Shown: positions 25,676-34,511, counted from the stretch's first letter. The stretch is DNA of 64,000 nt from Streptacidiphilus sp. PB12-B1b (GCF_014084125.1 NZ_CP048405.1:4774001-4838000); one strand, 5' to 3'. Translations and numbers: made by a program. Notes: generated by a model not told the origin, from the letters alone.

Positions 25676-26605
25676 TCAGCCGACGCCGACCGGCACGGCG
25701 GCGGCGCGCTCGCTGCGCAACTGCTTGAGCCGGGCGATGTCCCGGGCGTGCAGCGCCCCCTCGACCCGGTCCGGCGCGTGCCGGTCGTCCGGGGTCTCGA
25801 TGACCAGCGGGACGCCCTCGGTGGCCGGGTGCACGAACAGCTCGCCGAAGGGGTCGGCCCCGATGTGCCCGGCGCCGATGTTGGCGTGCCGGTCCTTGCG
25901 GGCCCCGGCCACGTCCTTGGAGTCGTTGGCGTGGATCAGCCGCAGCCGCCCCGGCCCAGCGGCGGCCACCAGCTCGTCCAGCATCCGCGCGGTGCCGCCG
26001 GAGGCGGCCAGGTCGTGCCCGGCGCCGAAGGCGTGGCAGGTGTCCAGGCAGACGCCGACCCGGGGGTGGCGCTCCAGGGCCTCGGTGTAGTCGGCGAGGT
26101 CCGCCATCCGCGAGCACAGCGAACTGCCCTGCCCGGCCGTGGGCTCCAGCAGTAGCCAGGGCGCCTGCCCGCCGTAGCCGTCCAGCTCGTCCAGCAGCGG
26201 CAGCACCCCCGCCCGGACCAGCCGCAGCGCCTGCTCCCGGCTGCCGCACAGGGCCGAGCCAGTGTGCACGACCACCCCGGACGCGCCGATCGCGTGGGCC
26301 CGGTGCAGCGAGTGGCGCAGCGACTCGGCCGAGCGCTCGCGGGTCGCCGCCGAGTCCGAGCCGAAGTTGATCAGGTACGGGGCGTGCACGTAGGCGGAGA
26401 TGCCGCGCTCGGCGCAGCCCGCGCGGAACGCCTCGTCCTGCGCGGGGTTGCCGGCCGGGACCGCCCAGCCCCTCGGGTTGGCAACGAAGACCTGCACGGT
26501 CTCCGCCCCCACCTTGTCGGCGTAGGCCAGGCCGGTGCCGGCCAGGCCGCGCCCGGCGACCGGGACGTGCGCGCCGACGGGGTTGCGCGGGGCAGGCGGG
26601 GTCAT
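25676..26605 (-). CDS. nfo: Deoxyribonuclease IV (endonuclease IV, AP endonuclease)
   Basis: From ATG 26605 the product is 309 residues with the TIM-barrel AP endonuclease pattern: GAHVPVAGRGLAGTG, QVFVANPRGW, VHAPYLINFGS, VCLDTCHAFGAGHDL, HANDSKDVAGARKDRHANIG and VIETPDD. These supply the three-zinc site residues (His, Glu, Asp). It incises DNA 5' to abasic sites in base-excision repair. The gene is divergent from a squalene/phytoene synthase gene with only 34 bp between the start codons. Confidence 0.93.
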   Translation of the reverse strand: MTPPAPRNPVGAHVPVAGRGLAGTGLAYADKVGAETVQVFVANPRGWAVPAGNPAQDEAFRAGCAERGISAYVHAPYLINFGSDSAATRERSAESLRHSLHRAHAIGASGVVVHTGSALCGSREQALRLVRAGVLPLLDELDGYGGQAPWLLLEPTAGQGSSLCSRMADLADYTEALERHPRVGVCLDTCHAFGAGHDLAASGGTARMLDELVAAAGPGRLRLIHANDSKDVAGARKDRHANIGAGHIGADPFGELFVHPATEGVPLVIETPDDRHAPDRVEGALHARDIARLKQLRSERAAAVPVGVG

Positions 26606-26639
26606 GCCCCCAGGATCGCATGTGCCAGGCTGGCCCACC

Positions 26640-27578
26640 GTGACCACCTGGAACAGGACCCTCGACGCCGCCGGCATCACCGCACCCGGGCTCCGCGAGG
26701 ACTACGCGCAGGCGCGGAGCACGGTGGCCGGCTTCAAACGCGACGCCTACCTCGCGGTACGGCTGCTGGTCGCCCCGGAGCTGGTGCCGCACGTGCTGGC
26801 CGCCACCGCGTTCATGCACCGCACGGACGACCTGCTGGACTCCGGCAGCCCGGACCGGCGGCCGGAGGCGTACGCCGGGTGGGAGCGCGAGGTGCGCGCG
26901 GCGCTGGACGGCGACGGGACGGCCGGGCTGCCGCTGGTGCGCGCGCTGCGGCACAGCTGCGCCGCGCACCCGGTGCTGCGCCCGCACATCACCGCCTTCC
27001 TGGACACCGCCCGCACCGACCTGGAGTTCACCGGCTTCCGGAGCGAGGCGGACTACCAGCACTACATCGACGCCTACTCGCTGCCCGCGCTGATGGTGGT
27101 GGCCTGCCTGCTCGCCCCGGTCGACCCGGACGGCCGGGTGGACGCCGGGTTCCGGGCGGCGTGCCGCACCTACATCGACGGCAGCCAGCGGCTGGACTTC
27201 GTCAACGACCTGGCCGAGGACCTGGCCGCCGACCGGCTGACCGTGCCCGAGGACGCGCTGAAGCGCTACGGCGTGACCCGCGAGGATCTGGCCGCAGGCC
27301 GGGCCACCGCCGAAGTCCGGGCGCTGCTGGGGCAGTTGCTGGGGCAGGCGCGGGCCAGCCTGGAGGCCGGGCGCGGGCTGGCCGGGCTGACCGCGCCGGT
27401 CAACCGCCCGCTGGTGCGGGCGCTGGTCGGACTGGACCTGCTGACGGCGCGGGAGGCGGCGGACGCCGGTGACGCCCTGCTGCGCGGCCCGCTGCGGCCG
27501 TCCGTCCCGGCCGCGCTCGGGCTGCTGCTGCGCGAGCACCGCGCCGCCCGCCGGGCCCGACGTCGGCCGGGCGACTAG
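26640..27578 (+). CDS. Squalene/phytoene synthase-family protein (orphan)
   Basis: With GTG 26640 the product is 312 residues. The two aspartate-rich motifs of trans-isoprenyl diphosphate synthases are present: HRTDDLLDSG (DDxxD, about residue 60) and DFVNDLAEDLAADR (DxxxD, about 190), along with LTVPEDALKRYGV. It should condense two prenyl diphosphates head to head. No carotenoid, hopanoid or other terpene gene is nearby, so the pathway is unknown. Longer frames reaching 26535 run into the divergent nfo gene and were not used. Confidence 0.88.
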   Translation: MTTWNRTLDAAGITAPGLREDYAQARSTVAGFKRDAYLAVRLLVAPELVPHVLAATAFMHRTDDLLDSGSPDRRPEAYAGWEREVRAALDGDGTAGLPLVRALRHSCAAHPVLRPHITAFLDTARTDLEFTGFRSEADYQHYIDAYSLPALMVVACLLAPVDPDGRVDAGFRAACRTYIDGSQRLDFVNDLAEDLAADRLTVPEDALKRYGVTREDLAAGRATAEVRALLGQLLGQARASLEAGRGLAGLTAPVNRPLVRALVGLDLLTAREAADAGDALLRGPLRPSVPAALGLLLREHRAARRARRRPGD

Positions 27579-27733
27579 GCAGCCGGGCGACTAGGCGGGA
27601 GGTCCGACGGCCCCGGCCGGGGGCGTCCCGGGGTCGGCCCTGGAGGCACTATTGACGTGTCCATGTCACCGGGAGGATTCTCTGACGCACCACCACGCGG
27701 CCCCGGCCCGCGCGTCACCCACAAGGGGGATCC

Positions 27734-28516
27734 ATGCCCAACCAGGCTTCCGCCTGCCTGCTCGCCCTGGGCCTCACGGCCACGGCGCTGGCCGCACCGG
27801 CGCTGGCCGCTCCCGCCCTGGCCACGACCGCCCTGGCCGCTCCGGCGAGCGCCACTTCAGCACTGGCGGCCCACGCCGGTCAAGGCCCCGCCCACCGGCT
27901 CGTCCGGCACAAGGGGGCCAACAACAGCTGGGGCGGCTACGCGGTGACCGGCGGGACCTTCCATACCGTCACCGGCGACTGGACCGTCCCGGCCCTGGAC
28001 TGCTCGGCCACGGCGGGCGACATCTCCTTCTGGTCCGGCCTCGACGGCTGGACCAGCAGCTCGGTGGAGCAGATCGGCCTGGACGCGGTGTGCACCAAGA
28101 ACGGCGCGGTGCAGTACAACCCGTGGGTCGAGATGTACCCGGCCAACTCCATCTACTTCACCGAGACCGTCAAGGCCGGTGACGAGATGGACTCGTCGGT
28201 GACCACCAACGGCAGCGGCTCCTTCACCCTGGTCCTGGCCGACCCGACCCAGGGCTGGACCAAGACCTACACCAAGACCGCCAAGTCGGTGGCGCTCAGC
28301 TCCGCCGAGGTCATCGTGGAGGCGATAGGCAGCCAGACCATCCCGCCCTGCCCGGACTTCCACCAGGTCCAGTTCACCGACGTCACCGCCGACGGCGTCC
28401 CCTTCGCCTCCGCGGGCACGGTGAACAGCACCAACCTGGAGCGCAGCGGCACCCTGCTCACCCAGGACGGCACGCTCGGCGGCACCGCGTTCCCGGTCGC
28501 CTGGCTGCACGCCTGA
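27734..28516 (+). CDS. Secreted G1-family (eqolisin) glutamic endopeptidase-like protein
   Basis: The 260-residue protein has an Ala-rich signal region (about 1-45, with repeated AAPALA-like units) and a mature beta-sandwich domain. It matches the glutamic peptidase pattern: NNSWGGYAVTG, VTGDWTVPALDC, SFWSGLDGWTSSSVEQIG and SSAEVIVEAIG. Gln113 and Glu192 are the likely catalytic pair by alignment to fungal eqolisins. ATG 27734 follows AAGGGGG. It probably acts outside the cell at acidic pH. Bacterial members are a minority of this mainly fungal family, and loss of activity cannot be excluded. Confidence 0.82.
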   Translation: MPNQASACLLALGLTATALAAPALAAPALATTALAAPASATSALAAHAGQGPAHRLVRHKGANNSWGGYAVTGGTFHTVTGDWTVPALDCSATAGDISFWSGLDGWTSSSVEQIGLDAVCTKNGAVQYNPWVEMYPANSIYFTETVKAGDEMDSSVTTNGSGSFTLVLADPTQGWTKTYTKTAKSVALSSAEVIVEAIGSQTIPPCPDFHQVQFTDVTADGVPFASAGTVNSTNLERSGTLLTQDGTLGGTAFPVAWLHA

Positions 28517-28519
28517 CCG

Positions 28520-28546
28520 GGGCCGCCCACGGTCGTGGGGCGGCCC
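28520..28546. terminator. Bidirectional terminator hairpin
   Basis: GGGCCGCCC (28520-28528) and GGGCGGCCC (28538-28546) pair perfectly between two converging genes that end at 28516 and 28557. Confidence 0.65.
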
Positions 28547-28556
28547 GGCCGACCGG

Positions 28557-29216
28557 TCAGGGCCGGTCGGCCCGCCCCGTCCGGGCAGCAGCGGCTGCCA
28601 GGCAGGACACCACCTCGGCGTCCGAGGTCTGGGTGAAGTCGGCGTAGAACTGCCCGACCCCGAAGAACACCGCCGGGGTGCGCAGGCAGACCAACTCGTC
28701 GGCGGCGTCCGCCAGCCGTTCGGTCCAGTCCCGGGGCGCGACCGGGACGGCGACCACCACCCGGGCCGCGCCCTGCCGGGCGGCGATCCGGCAGGCGGCC
28801 CGCGCGGTCGCCCCGGTGGCGACGCCGTCGTCCACCAGCACCGCCGTACGGCCCTCGATCGGCGTCCGGGCCCGGCCGCCCCGGTAGCGGTCGACGCGCC
28901 GGAGCAGCTCGATCCGCTCCCGCCGCTCCACCTCGGCCAGCTCGTCCGCCGAGGTGCCGGTCAGCCGCACCACCTCGTCGTCCACCACGCGTACCCCGCC
29001 CTCGCCGATGGCGCCCATGGCCAGCTCCGGCTGGAACGGCGCGCCGAGCTTGCGCACCAGCACCACGTCCAGCGGCGCGCCGAGGGCCGCGGCGACCTCG
29101 GCCGCCACCGGCACCCCGCCGCGCGGCAGGCCGAGCACAACCACCGGGCCGCCGCCGAGACCGCGCAGCCGGTCGGCCAGCTGCCGCCCGGCGTCACGGC
29201 GGTCGCTGAAGTACAC
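28557..29216 (-). CDS. Phosphoribosyltransferase-family protein
   Basis: This 219-residue protein has the PRPP-binding loop AVLVDDGVATGATARAA (about residues 124-140) and the N-terminal LGLPRGGVPVAAEVA of type I phosphoribosyltransferases. A variable hood region with FQPELAMGAIGEGG sits between. Proteins like this are common in actinomycetes, often beside universal stress or hydrolase genes, and their base substrate is unknown. ATG 29216 has a GGAGGGTCC-type site upstream. The upstream neighbour is a decayed transporter gene. Confidence 0.88.
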   Translation of the reverse strand: MYFSDRRDAGRQLADRLRGLGGGPVVVLGLPRGGVPVAAEVAAALGAPLDVVLVRKLGAPFQPELAMGAIGEGGVRVVDDEVVRLTGTSADELAEVERRERIELLRRVDRYRGGRARTPIEGRTAVLVDDGVATGATARAACRIAARQGAARVVVAVPVAPRDWTERLADAADELVCLRTPAVFFGVGQFYADFTQTSDAEVVSCLAAAAARTGRADRP

Positions 29217-29289
29217 AGTGGACCCTCCTCGGCCTTCCCGTCCGGGCGGCCCGCGTCAGGGCGAGCCGACCGGCGCCGGAGGGCGACGC

Positions 29290-29877
29290 CGGGGTGAACG
29301 AGCTCGGCGGCGGTGGCGGGGGCGGCGGGGTGGTCCCGCCGCTGGGCGAGGTGGTGGCGGTGGACGACGACGGCGGGGTCGAGTGCGAGGGGCGCAGCCC
29401 GGTGCGGGCATGGAGCAGGGGAGACGTGCCCGCGCCGCTGGGCCCGGCCATGGCCAGCAGGGTCTTCTCGGCGACCGGGAAGGACACCGCGTCCAAGAGT
29501 GCCCGGCGCTCCGGGCCGACGCGTACCTCCAGGCCGTCGACCTGCAGCGAGACCTCGCCGGCGTCGATGTACTCCTGCAGTTCGTCGCCGACCAGGCAGA
29601 ACACCGAGTGGCCGATGGTCGGCGATCTCGTAGCGGCCGTTGCTGTGGGTACGCAGTTCGGCGTGGTCGCGGGAGACCGCGAGGTCTTCCACGACACGAC
29701 CCGGTCGTTGTCGGTGGCCCGGCCGATCCGGACGGTGCGGGCGGGGACCCGGCGCACGGAGGTGGGCGGGCGGCCCACGCCGGTGATCGCGGTCAGCGCG
29801 GAGGGCTGCCGGACGCTGTCAGCGGGGCTCGGCAGGCCGCTCACCGGGGCTCCGGGCGAAGCGGATCGCTCTCCCAT
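29290..29877 (-). pseudogene. Remnant of an FHA-domain ABC transporter (Rv1747-like)
   Basis: The frame beginning at 29877 reads TVRIGRATDNDRVV, the start of an FHA domain. The next FHA part (EDLAVSRDHAELR, then GRYEIADH) is in another frame. The original frame then returns with GHSVFCLVGDELQEYIDAGE, EVSLQVDGLEVRV and LAMAGPSGAGTSPLL. The last is a P-loop in which Lys-Ser is Thr-Ser and the following Thr is Pro. The FHA segment between GRYEI and GHS, normally holding the Asn-Gly turn, is missing, and downstream sequence dissolves into low-complexity Pro/Ser. Two frameshifts, an internal deletion and a ruined Walker A mean this is not functional. Confidence 0.7.
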
Positions 29878-30167
29878 GAGGAAAGCGTAGCTCCGGGTTC
29901 CGGCTCGCGCCTGCGGCGGAGCGGTCCGGCCCGGTGTCCCGTTCGGGTGAAATCCGGCCGGGCCGGTCCTGGTGCGGGCGCGCCCCCGGCATCGGCACGG
30001 CTCCCGGCGCGCGCCCGCCGTCCCGGGAGTCGGCGCAGGTCACAGCCATGCCGATGGCCGGCGGACGGCTGCGGAACCCGTCGCCGCGGTGTTGTCGGGG
30101 CGACGGGAGGGGGTGCGCGAATCTGCCAACGTGAAGCCACCATCAGCCCGACCGATTGGAGACGCAG

Positions 30168-30896
30168 ATGAGCCGTGCACCCGGACGATACGGAAAGCTC
30201 GGTCCCCAGTTCCCGGTGGCCCTGCGGGACTTCACCGCCTACCAGGCCGTGCCCCTGCCCACGCCGCCCGCCGCCGTCGACTGGGCCACCGGGGTCTCCG
30301 ACTGGCCCATGGACGGCAACGACGAGTACGGCGACTGCACCATGGCCGCCGCCGCGCACATGATCCAGTCCTGGAACGCGCAGACCGGCGAGCAGGACCC
30401 GGTACCGGCCGACCGGCAGGTCGTCAGCGAGTACCTCAAGCTGACCGGGGGCAAGGACACCGGCCTGGTCGAGTCCGACGTGCTGAAGACCTGGCAGCGC
30501 ACGGGCCTGTGGGGCAACAAGGTGGTGGCCTACGCGCCGGTCAACGTGCACGCGCTGACCGCGATCCAGCAGACCATCGCCCTGTTCGGCGGGGTCTACG
30601 CGGGCATCCAGGTGCCGGCCAACGCGCAGCAGCAGTTCCAGGACGGCCAGCCGTGGACGCTGGTCACCGGCTGGCAGCAGCAGCCGATCGAGGGCGGCCA
30701 CGCCGTACCGCTGCTCGGCTACGACGCCGACTGGCTGTATGCGATCACCTGGGGCGCGGTCCAGCAGGTCTCCTGGGACTGGTGGTCCACCTACGCGGAC
30801 GAGGCGTGGGCGGTGCTGCCCGAGCAGTACCGGCAGGCGGGCACGGTCAACGGCATCGACCTGGGCGCCCTCACCGCCGACCTCAAGCAGGTCTGA
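30168..30896 (+). CDS. Papain-like (C39/C70-type) cysteine peptidase-fold protein, cytoplasmic
   Basis: The 242-residue protein from ATG 30168 (GGAG upstream) has the order of residues expected of a papain-like fold: Cys57 in DEYGDCTMAAAAHMI, His178 in IEGGHAVPLLGY, and a polar/aromatic strand AITWGAVQQVSWDWW near 195. No signal peptide or membrane segment is seen, which is unusual for peptidases of this fold in actinomycetes. It could be a peptidase, transglutaminase-like enzyme or an inactive relative. It stands alone between a degenerate region and the STAS remnant. Confidence 0.65.
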   Translation: MSRAPGRYGKLGPQFPVALRDFTAYQAVPLPTPPAAVDWATGVSDWPMDGNDEYGDCTMAAAAHMIQSWNAQTGEQDPVPADRQVVSEYLKLTGGKDTGLVESDVLKTWQRTGLWGNKVVAYAPVNVHALTAIQQTIALFGGVYAGIQVPANAQQQFQDGQPWTLVTGWQQQPIEGGHAVPLLGYDADWLYAITWGAVQQVSWDWWSTYADEAWAVLPEQYRQAGTVNGIDLGALTADLKQV

Positions 30897-30968
30897 CGCT
30901 CCGTCATCAATGGTTAGGGAAGGGGCAGCTGCGCCCGCCACCGGGCCGACGCCGCCGGTCCGGCCGGG

Positions 30969-31235
30969 TCACTCGACGGCCGGCAGCTCCGGCAGCGGGA
31001 ACCCGGCCACGGCGAACACCCGGCGGGGCTGCGGGCGCAGGCCGCCGATCCGCAGCAGCGCCCCGGCCTCCCGGCAGCGCTGCCGCAGATCGGTGACGAA
31101 GGCCAGTCCGCTGGTGTCCATGAAGGGGACACCGGTGAAGTCCACCCGAACCTCCCGGACCTCCCGGACGCCGCGCGAGACCTCCGCGGCCGCCAGGACG
31201 ATCGTGGCAGTCGCGGCCGTGCCCCGCTTCCGTCG
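30969..31235 (-). pseudogene. Truncated STAS-domain (anti-sigma factor antagonist) gene
   Basis: The minus-strand frame ending at 30969 reads REVRVDFTGVPFMDTSGL, then FVTDLRQRCREAGALLRIGG and RRVFAVAGF. This is the core of an anti-sigma-factor antagonist, with the phosphorylatable Ser in MDTSG. Upstream the frame meets a stop at about 31240, and there is no in-frame ATG, GTG or TTG before the first strand; the first 25 or so residues of the domain are missing. It is therefore probably a dead 3' fragment. A start at a rare codon cannot be ruled out. Confidence 0.55.
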
Positions 31236-31404
31236 GATGACTCAATCCCCGACCGTTCCGCGCGGCGGGACGGCGACGGCCCGGACGGCCGATGTGTTGC
31301 GCCGGTGTACCACTTGGGCGGAAACTGAGACGAGGTCAGCTGCCCGCCTCTACTCTCCGGTTCTAGCCGAGTCGTGAAGACTCGATGAAGACGGAGGGAA
31401 CTTA

Positions 31405-34383
31405 GTGAAAAGGACCCGGATGCTCGCCGGGCTGGCGGCGCTCGCGCTGGTCGGCTCGACGGCGTTGGCGTTAGCCCCGGCCGCGACCGCCGCGCCGGAC
31501 GCGCCCATCGCGTTCACCTCGAACAACCTCTCCACCTGGCAGACCAACGGCGTGGTCTGGGCGCTGGCCCAGACGGGGGGCACGGTCTTCGCCGGCGGGA
31601 GCTTCACCGCCATCCGGCCTCCGGGGTCCGCGATCGGGACCAACGAGACGCCTGCCGCCAACTTCATGGTGCTGGACGCCGCCACCGGCGTGCCCACCGG
31701 CTGCGGCCTCAACTTCACCATCAGCAGCGGCACCGCGACCATCCGGGCGCTGGCGGTCTCCCCCGACGGCCGGACCCTCTACGTCGGCGGCTACTTCGAC
31801 CACGTCAACGGCGTCTACGTGAACAGCCTGGTGGCGATCGACATCGCCACCTGCTCGCTGGTCCCGACCTTCCACCCGCAGGTCAACGCAACGGTCAGAA
31901 CCATCCTGCCGACCAGCACCGGCGTCTACATCGGCGGCGACTTCACCTCGGTCGACGGGACGGCCCGCCAGCACCTGGCCGAGGTCACCACGGTCGGCGA
32001 CACCGCCCCGGGCTCGCTGCTGTCCTGGGCGCCGACGACCGACCTGACCGTGCGCTCGATGGTGCTCTCGCCGGACGGCACCGACCTGGTGGTCGGCGGT
32101 GACTTCTTCACCCTCAACGGCGCCGACTCGCACGCCCTGGGCATCGTCGACCCGGTCACCGGGGCGACCATCAAGGACTACCCGCTGGGCTTCATCGAGC
32201 AGAACTCCGTGGTCAAGGACCTGGCGACGGACGCCACCGGCTTCTACACCGCCAACGAGGGCACCGGCGGCGGGGTCTTCGACGGCCGCATCGCCATCGA
32301 CTGGTCCACCCTGAACCAGCGTTGGCGTGACACCTGCCTCGGCGCGACCCAGGCCGTCCTGGTCTACGACAACGTGCTGTACGCCGGTTCGCACACCCAT
32401 GACTGCTCCAGCATGGGCGAACAACCGGACGGGCGGCGGCAGCACCTGATCGCCGAGACCACCAGCAGCGGCATGGAGTACCCCTGGTACCCGGACACCA
32501 ACGACGGCCCGAGCCCCAACGTCGCCCCGCCGGGCCTGCCCACGGTGGAGGAGATCGGGCCCCGGGCGATGACCGTGGCCACCGAGAACAACCAGCCCTA
32601 CCTCTGGGTCGCGGGCGAGTTCACCACCGTCAACGGCAGCCCGCAGCAGGGCCTGACCCGCTTCGGCGACGGCCCCGACCTGGCCGCGCCCAGCGTGCCC
32701 GCGATCACCAGCTCCGCCACCACCGCCGGTACCGTGCAGCTGCGTTGGCGGACGGCCACCGACACCGACGACGGCACGCTCACCTACAAGCTGTACCGGG
32801 ACGGCGGCAGCACGCCCGTCTGGACCGGCACCGGCAGCTCCTACTGGTGGTCGCGGCCGCAGCTGTCGTACCTCGACACCGGCCTGGTGCCCGGCAGTTG
32901 GCACACCTACCGGGTGACCGCCGGCGACGGCACCAACACCACCACCTCGCCGACGTACACCATCCGGGCTGCTCCGGCCACGCTGCCGTACGCCAGCCAG
33001 GTGCTCGCCGACGGGGCCCAACTGTACTGGCGGTATGACGAGGCGTCAGGAAGCTTCATCGGTGACACTTCGTCAGCGAACCAGAACGGCTACTTCAACG
33101 GCGGCGGCACCTGGCGCGACGGCACCGGCGCGATCGCCGGGGACGCCAGCACCGCGCTGGGGCTGAACGGCACCAGCGGCTTCGTCTACGACGAGACCGC
33201 GCAGCCCAGTCCGGCCACCTTCAGCATCGAGACCTGGTTCAAGACCAGCACCACCAGCGGCGGCGTGCTGGTCGGCTTCGGCGACAAGCAGACGGCCGCC
33301 TCCGGCAACTACGACAAGCACATCTACATGACCAACAGCGGCCAGCTGGTCTTCGGCACGTACAGCGGCGGCACCCAGACGGTGATCACGCCGAACGCGT
33401 ACAACGACGGCCAGTGGCACTACGCCGTCGCCACCCAGGGGCCGGGCGGCATGGCCCTGTACGTGGACGGCAGCCGGGTCGGCAGCAACACCTCGGCCAC
33501 CGCCAACCAGCAGTACCAGGGCTACTGGCACGTGGGCGCGGACAGCCTGGGCGGCTGGCCCGACCAGCCGAGCAGCAGCTACTTCCAGGGCATCGTCGAC
33601 GAGACCGCCGTCTACCCGGGCGTGCTGACGCCCACGCAGGTCGCCACCCACTACACCCTGGCCGGCGGCACCGTGGCCGTGCCGCCGACGCCCTCCGACA
33701 GCTACGGCAAGGCCGTCTACAACGACGCGCCGAGCAGCTACTGGCGGCTGGACGAGACCAGCGGCACCACCGCCGCCGACGCCTCCAACAACGGCAACAC
33801 CGCCGCCTACGGCACCGGGGCGACCCTCGGCGCACCGGGCGCGCTGCCCACCGGGGACGGCACCGCAGTGACCCTGGACGGCGCCTCGGACGGCATCGTC
33901 AGCGCCAACAACTCCTCGGCCTCGCCCAGCTCCTACTCCACCGAGCTGTGGTTCAGGACCACCACCGCCGTCGGCGGCAAACTCATCGGCTTCGGCAACA
34001 GCCAGACCGGGTTGTCGGGCAACTACGACAAGCACGTCTACATGACCGACAGCGGCCAGCTGGTCTTCGGCACCTGGAACGGCTCGGCGGACACCATCAC
34101 CTCGTCCGGCGCCTACAACGACGGCGCCTGGCACTACCTGGTGGCCACCCAGGGCGCGTCCGGCATGGCGCTGTACGTCGACGGCACGCTGGTGGGCACC
34201 AACCCGACCACCACCAGCCAGGCGTACAACGGGTACTGGCGGGTCGGCGGGGACAACCTCAACGGCTGGCCCAACCAGCCGGACAGCGACTGGTTCGCCG
34301 GGTCGATCGACGAGGTCGCGGTGTACCCGACGGCGCTGACCGCCGCGCAGGTGGCCGCGCACTACGCGGCCGCGACGCACTAG
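31405..34383 (+). CDS. Large secreted protein: beta-propeller, FN3-like and two LamG domains
   Basis: The 992-residue protein from GTG 31405 (GGAGGG upstream) has a Sec signal peptide (about 1-30). Next comes a propeller-like region with repeated VxxLAVSPDGxTLYVGG and GGDFTSVDG units (about 35-430), an FN3-like domain (about 435-530) and two tandem LamG/concanavalin-like domains (about 532-752 and 768-990). The last two are recent duplicates, sharing SGNYDKHxYMTxSGQLVFG and GMALYVDGxxVG. Sugar binding at the cell surface or in the matrix is plausible, and the exopolysaccharide locus follows. Codon 23 (31471-31473), inside the signal peptide, is TTA. Confidence 0.85.
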   Translation: MKRTRMLAGLAALALVGSTALALAPAATAAPDAPIAFTSNNLSTWQTNGVVWALAQTGGTVFAGGSFTAIRPPGSAIGTNETPAANFMVLDAATGVPTGCGLNFTISSGTATIRALAVSPDGRTLYVGGYFDHVNGVYVNSLVAIDIATCSLVPTFHPQVNATVRTILPTSTGVYIGGDFTSVDGTARQHLAEVTTVGDTAPGSLLSWAPTTDLTVRSMVLSPDGTDLVVGGDFFTLNGADSHALGIVDPVTGATIKDYPLGFIEQNSVVKDLATDATGFYTANEGTGGGVFDGRIAIDWSTLNQRWRDTCLGATQAVLVYDNVLYAGSHTHDCSSMGEQPDGRRQHLIAETTSSGMEYPWYPDTNDGPSPNVAPPGLPTVEEIGPRAMTVATENNQPYLWVAGEFTTVNGSPQQGLTRFGDGPDLAAPSVPAITSSATTAGTVQLRWRTATDTDDGTLTYKLYRDGGSTPVWTGTGSSYWWSRPQLSYLDTGLVPGSWHTYRVTAGDGTNTTTSPTYTIRAAPATLPYASQVLADGAQLYWRYDEASGSFIGDTSSANQNGYFNGGGTWRDGTGAIAGDASTALGLNGTSGFVYDETAQPSPATFSIETWFKTSTTSGGVLVGFGDKQTAASGNYDKHIYMTNSGQLVFGTYSGGTQTVITPNAYNDGQWHYAVATQGPGGMALYVDGSRVGSNTSATANQQYQGYWHVGADSLGGWPDQPSSSYFQGIVDETAVYPGVLTPTQVATHYTLAGGTVAVPPTPSDSYGKAVYNDAPSSYWRLDETSGTTAADASNNGNTAAYGTGATLGAPGALPTGDGTAVTLDGASDGIVSANNSSASPSSYSTELWFRTTTAVGGKLIGFGNSQTGLSGNYDKHVYMTDSGQLVFGTWNGSADTITSSGAYNDGAWHYLVATQGASGMALYVDGTLVGTNPTTTSQAYNGYWRVGGDNLNGWPNQPDSDWFAGSIDEVAVYPTALTAAQVAAHYAAATH

Positions 34384-34398
34384 CGCAACGCCTCGGCG

Positions 34399-34438
34399 GG
34401 GGACGCCGGTTGGCCGGCCCATAGCGACCGGCGTCCCC
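34399..34438 (+). terminator. Terminator hairpin after the LamG protein gene
   Basis: Perfect 11-base arms GGGGACGCCGG (34399-34409) and CCGGCGTCCCC (34428-34438), 15 bp after the stop codon. Confidence 0.7.
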
Positions 34439-34494
34439 ACGCGGCAAGCCGTACAACTCAGCCAAATTCCGGCTACTTCCAAGAGAAGCGCATA

Positions 34495-34511
34495 TGTACT
34501 GACCAAGTACA
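34495..34511. promoter_or_regulatory. Candidate operator upstream of the polysaccharide locus
   Basis: TGTACT-GACCA-AGTACA is a perfect six-base inverted repeat in an unusually AT-rich 100-bp stretch, 75 bp upstream of the sugar transferase start. The symmetry is operator-like; the cognate protein is unknown. Confidence 0.4.

Noticed and set aside
29294..29890. Plus-strand 198-codon frame over the FHA-ABC remnant
   Set aside because: The minus strand carries recognisable FHA and ABC motifs, while this frame shows only Ser/Thr/Arg-rich noise.
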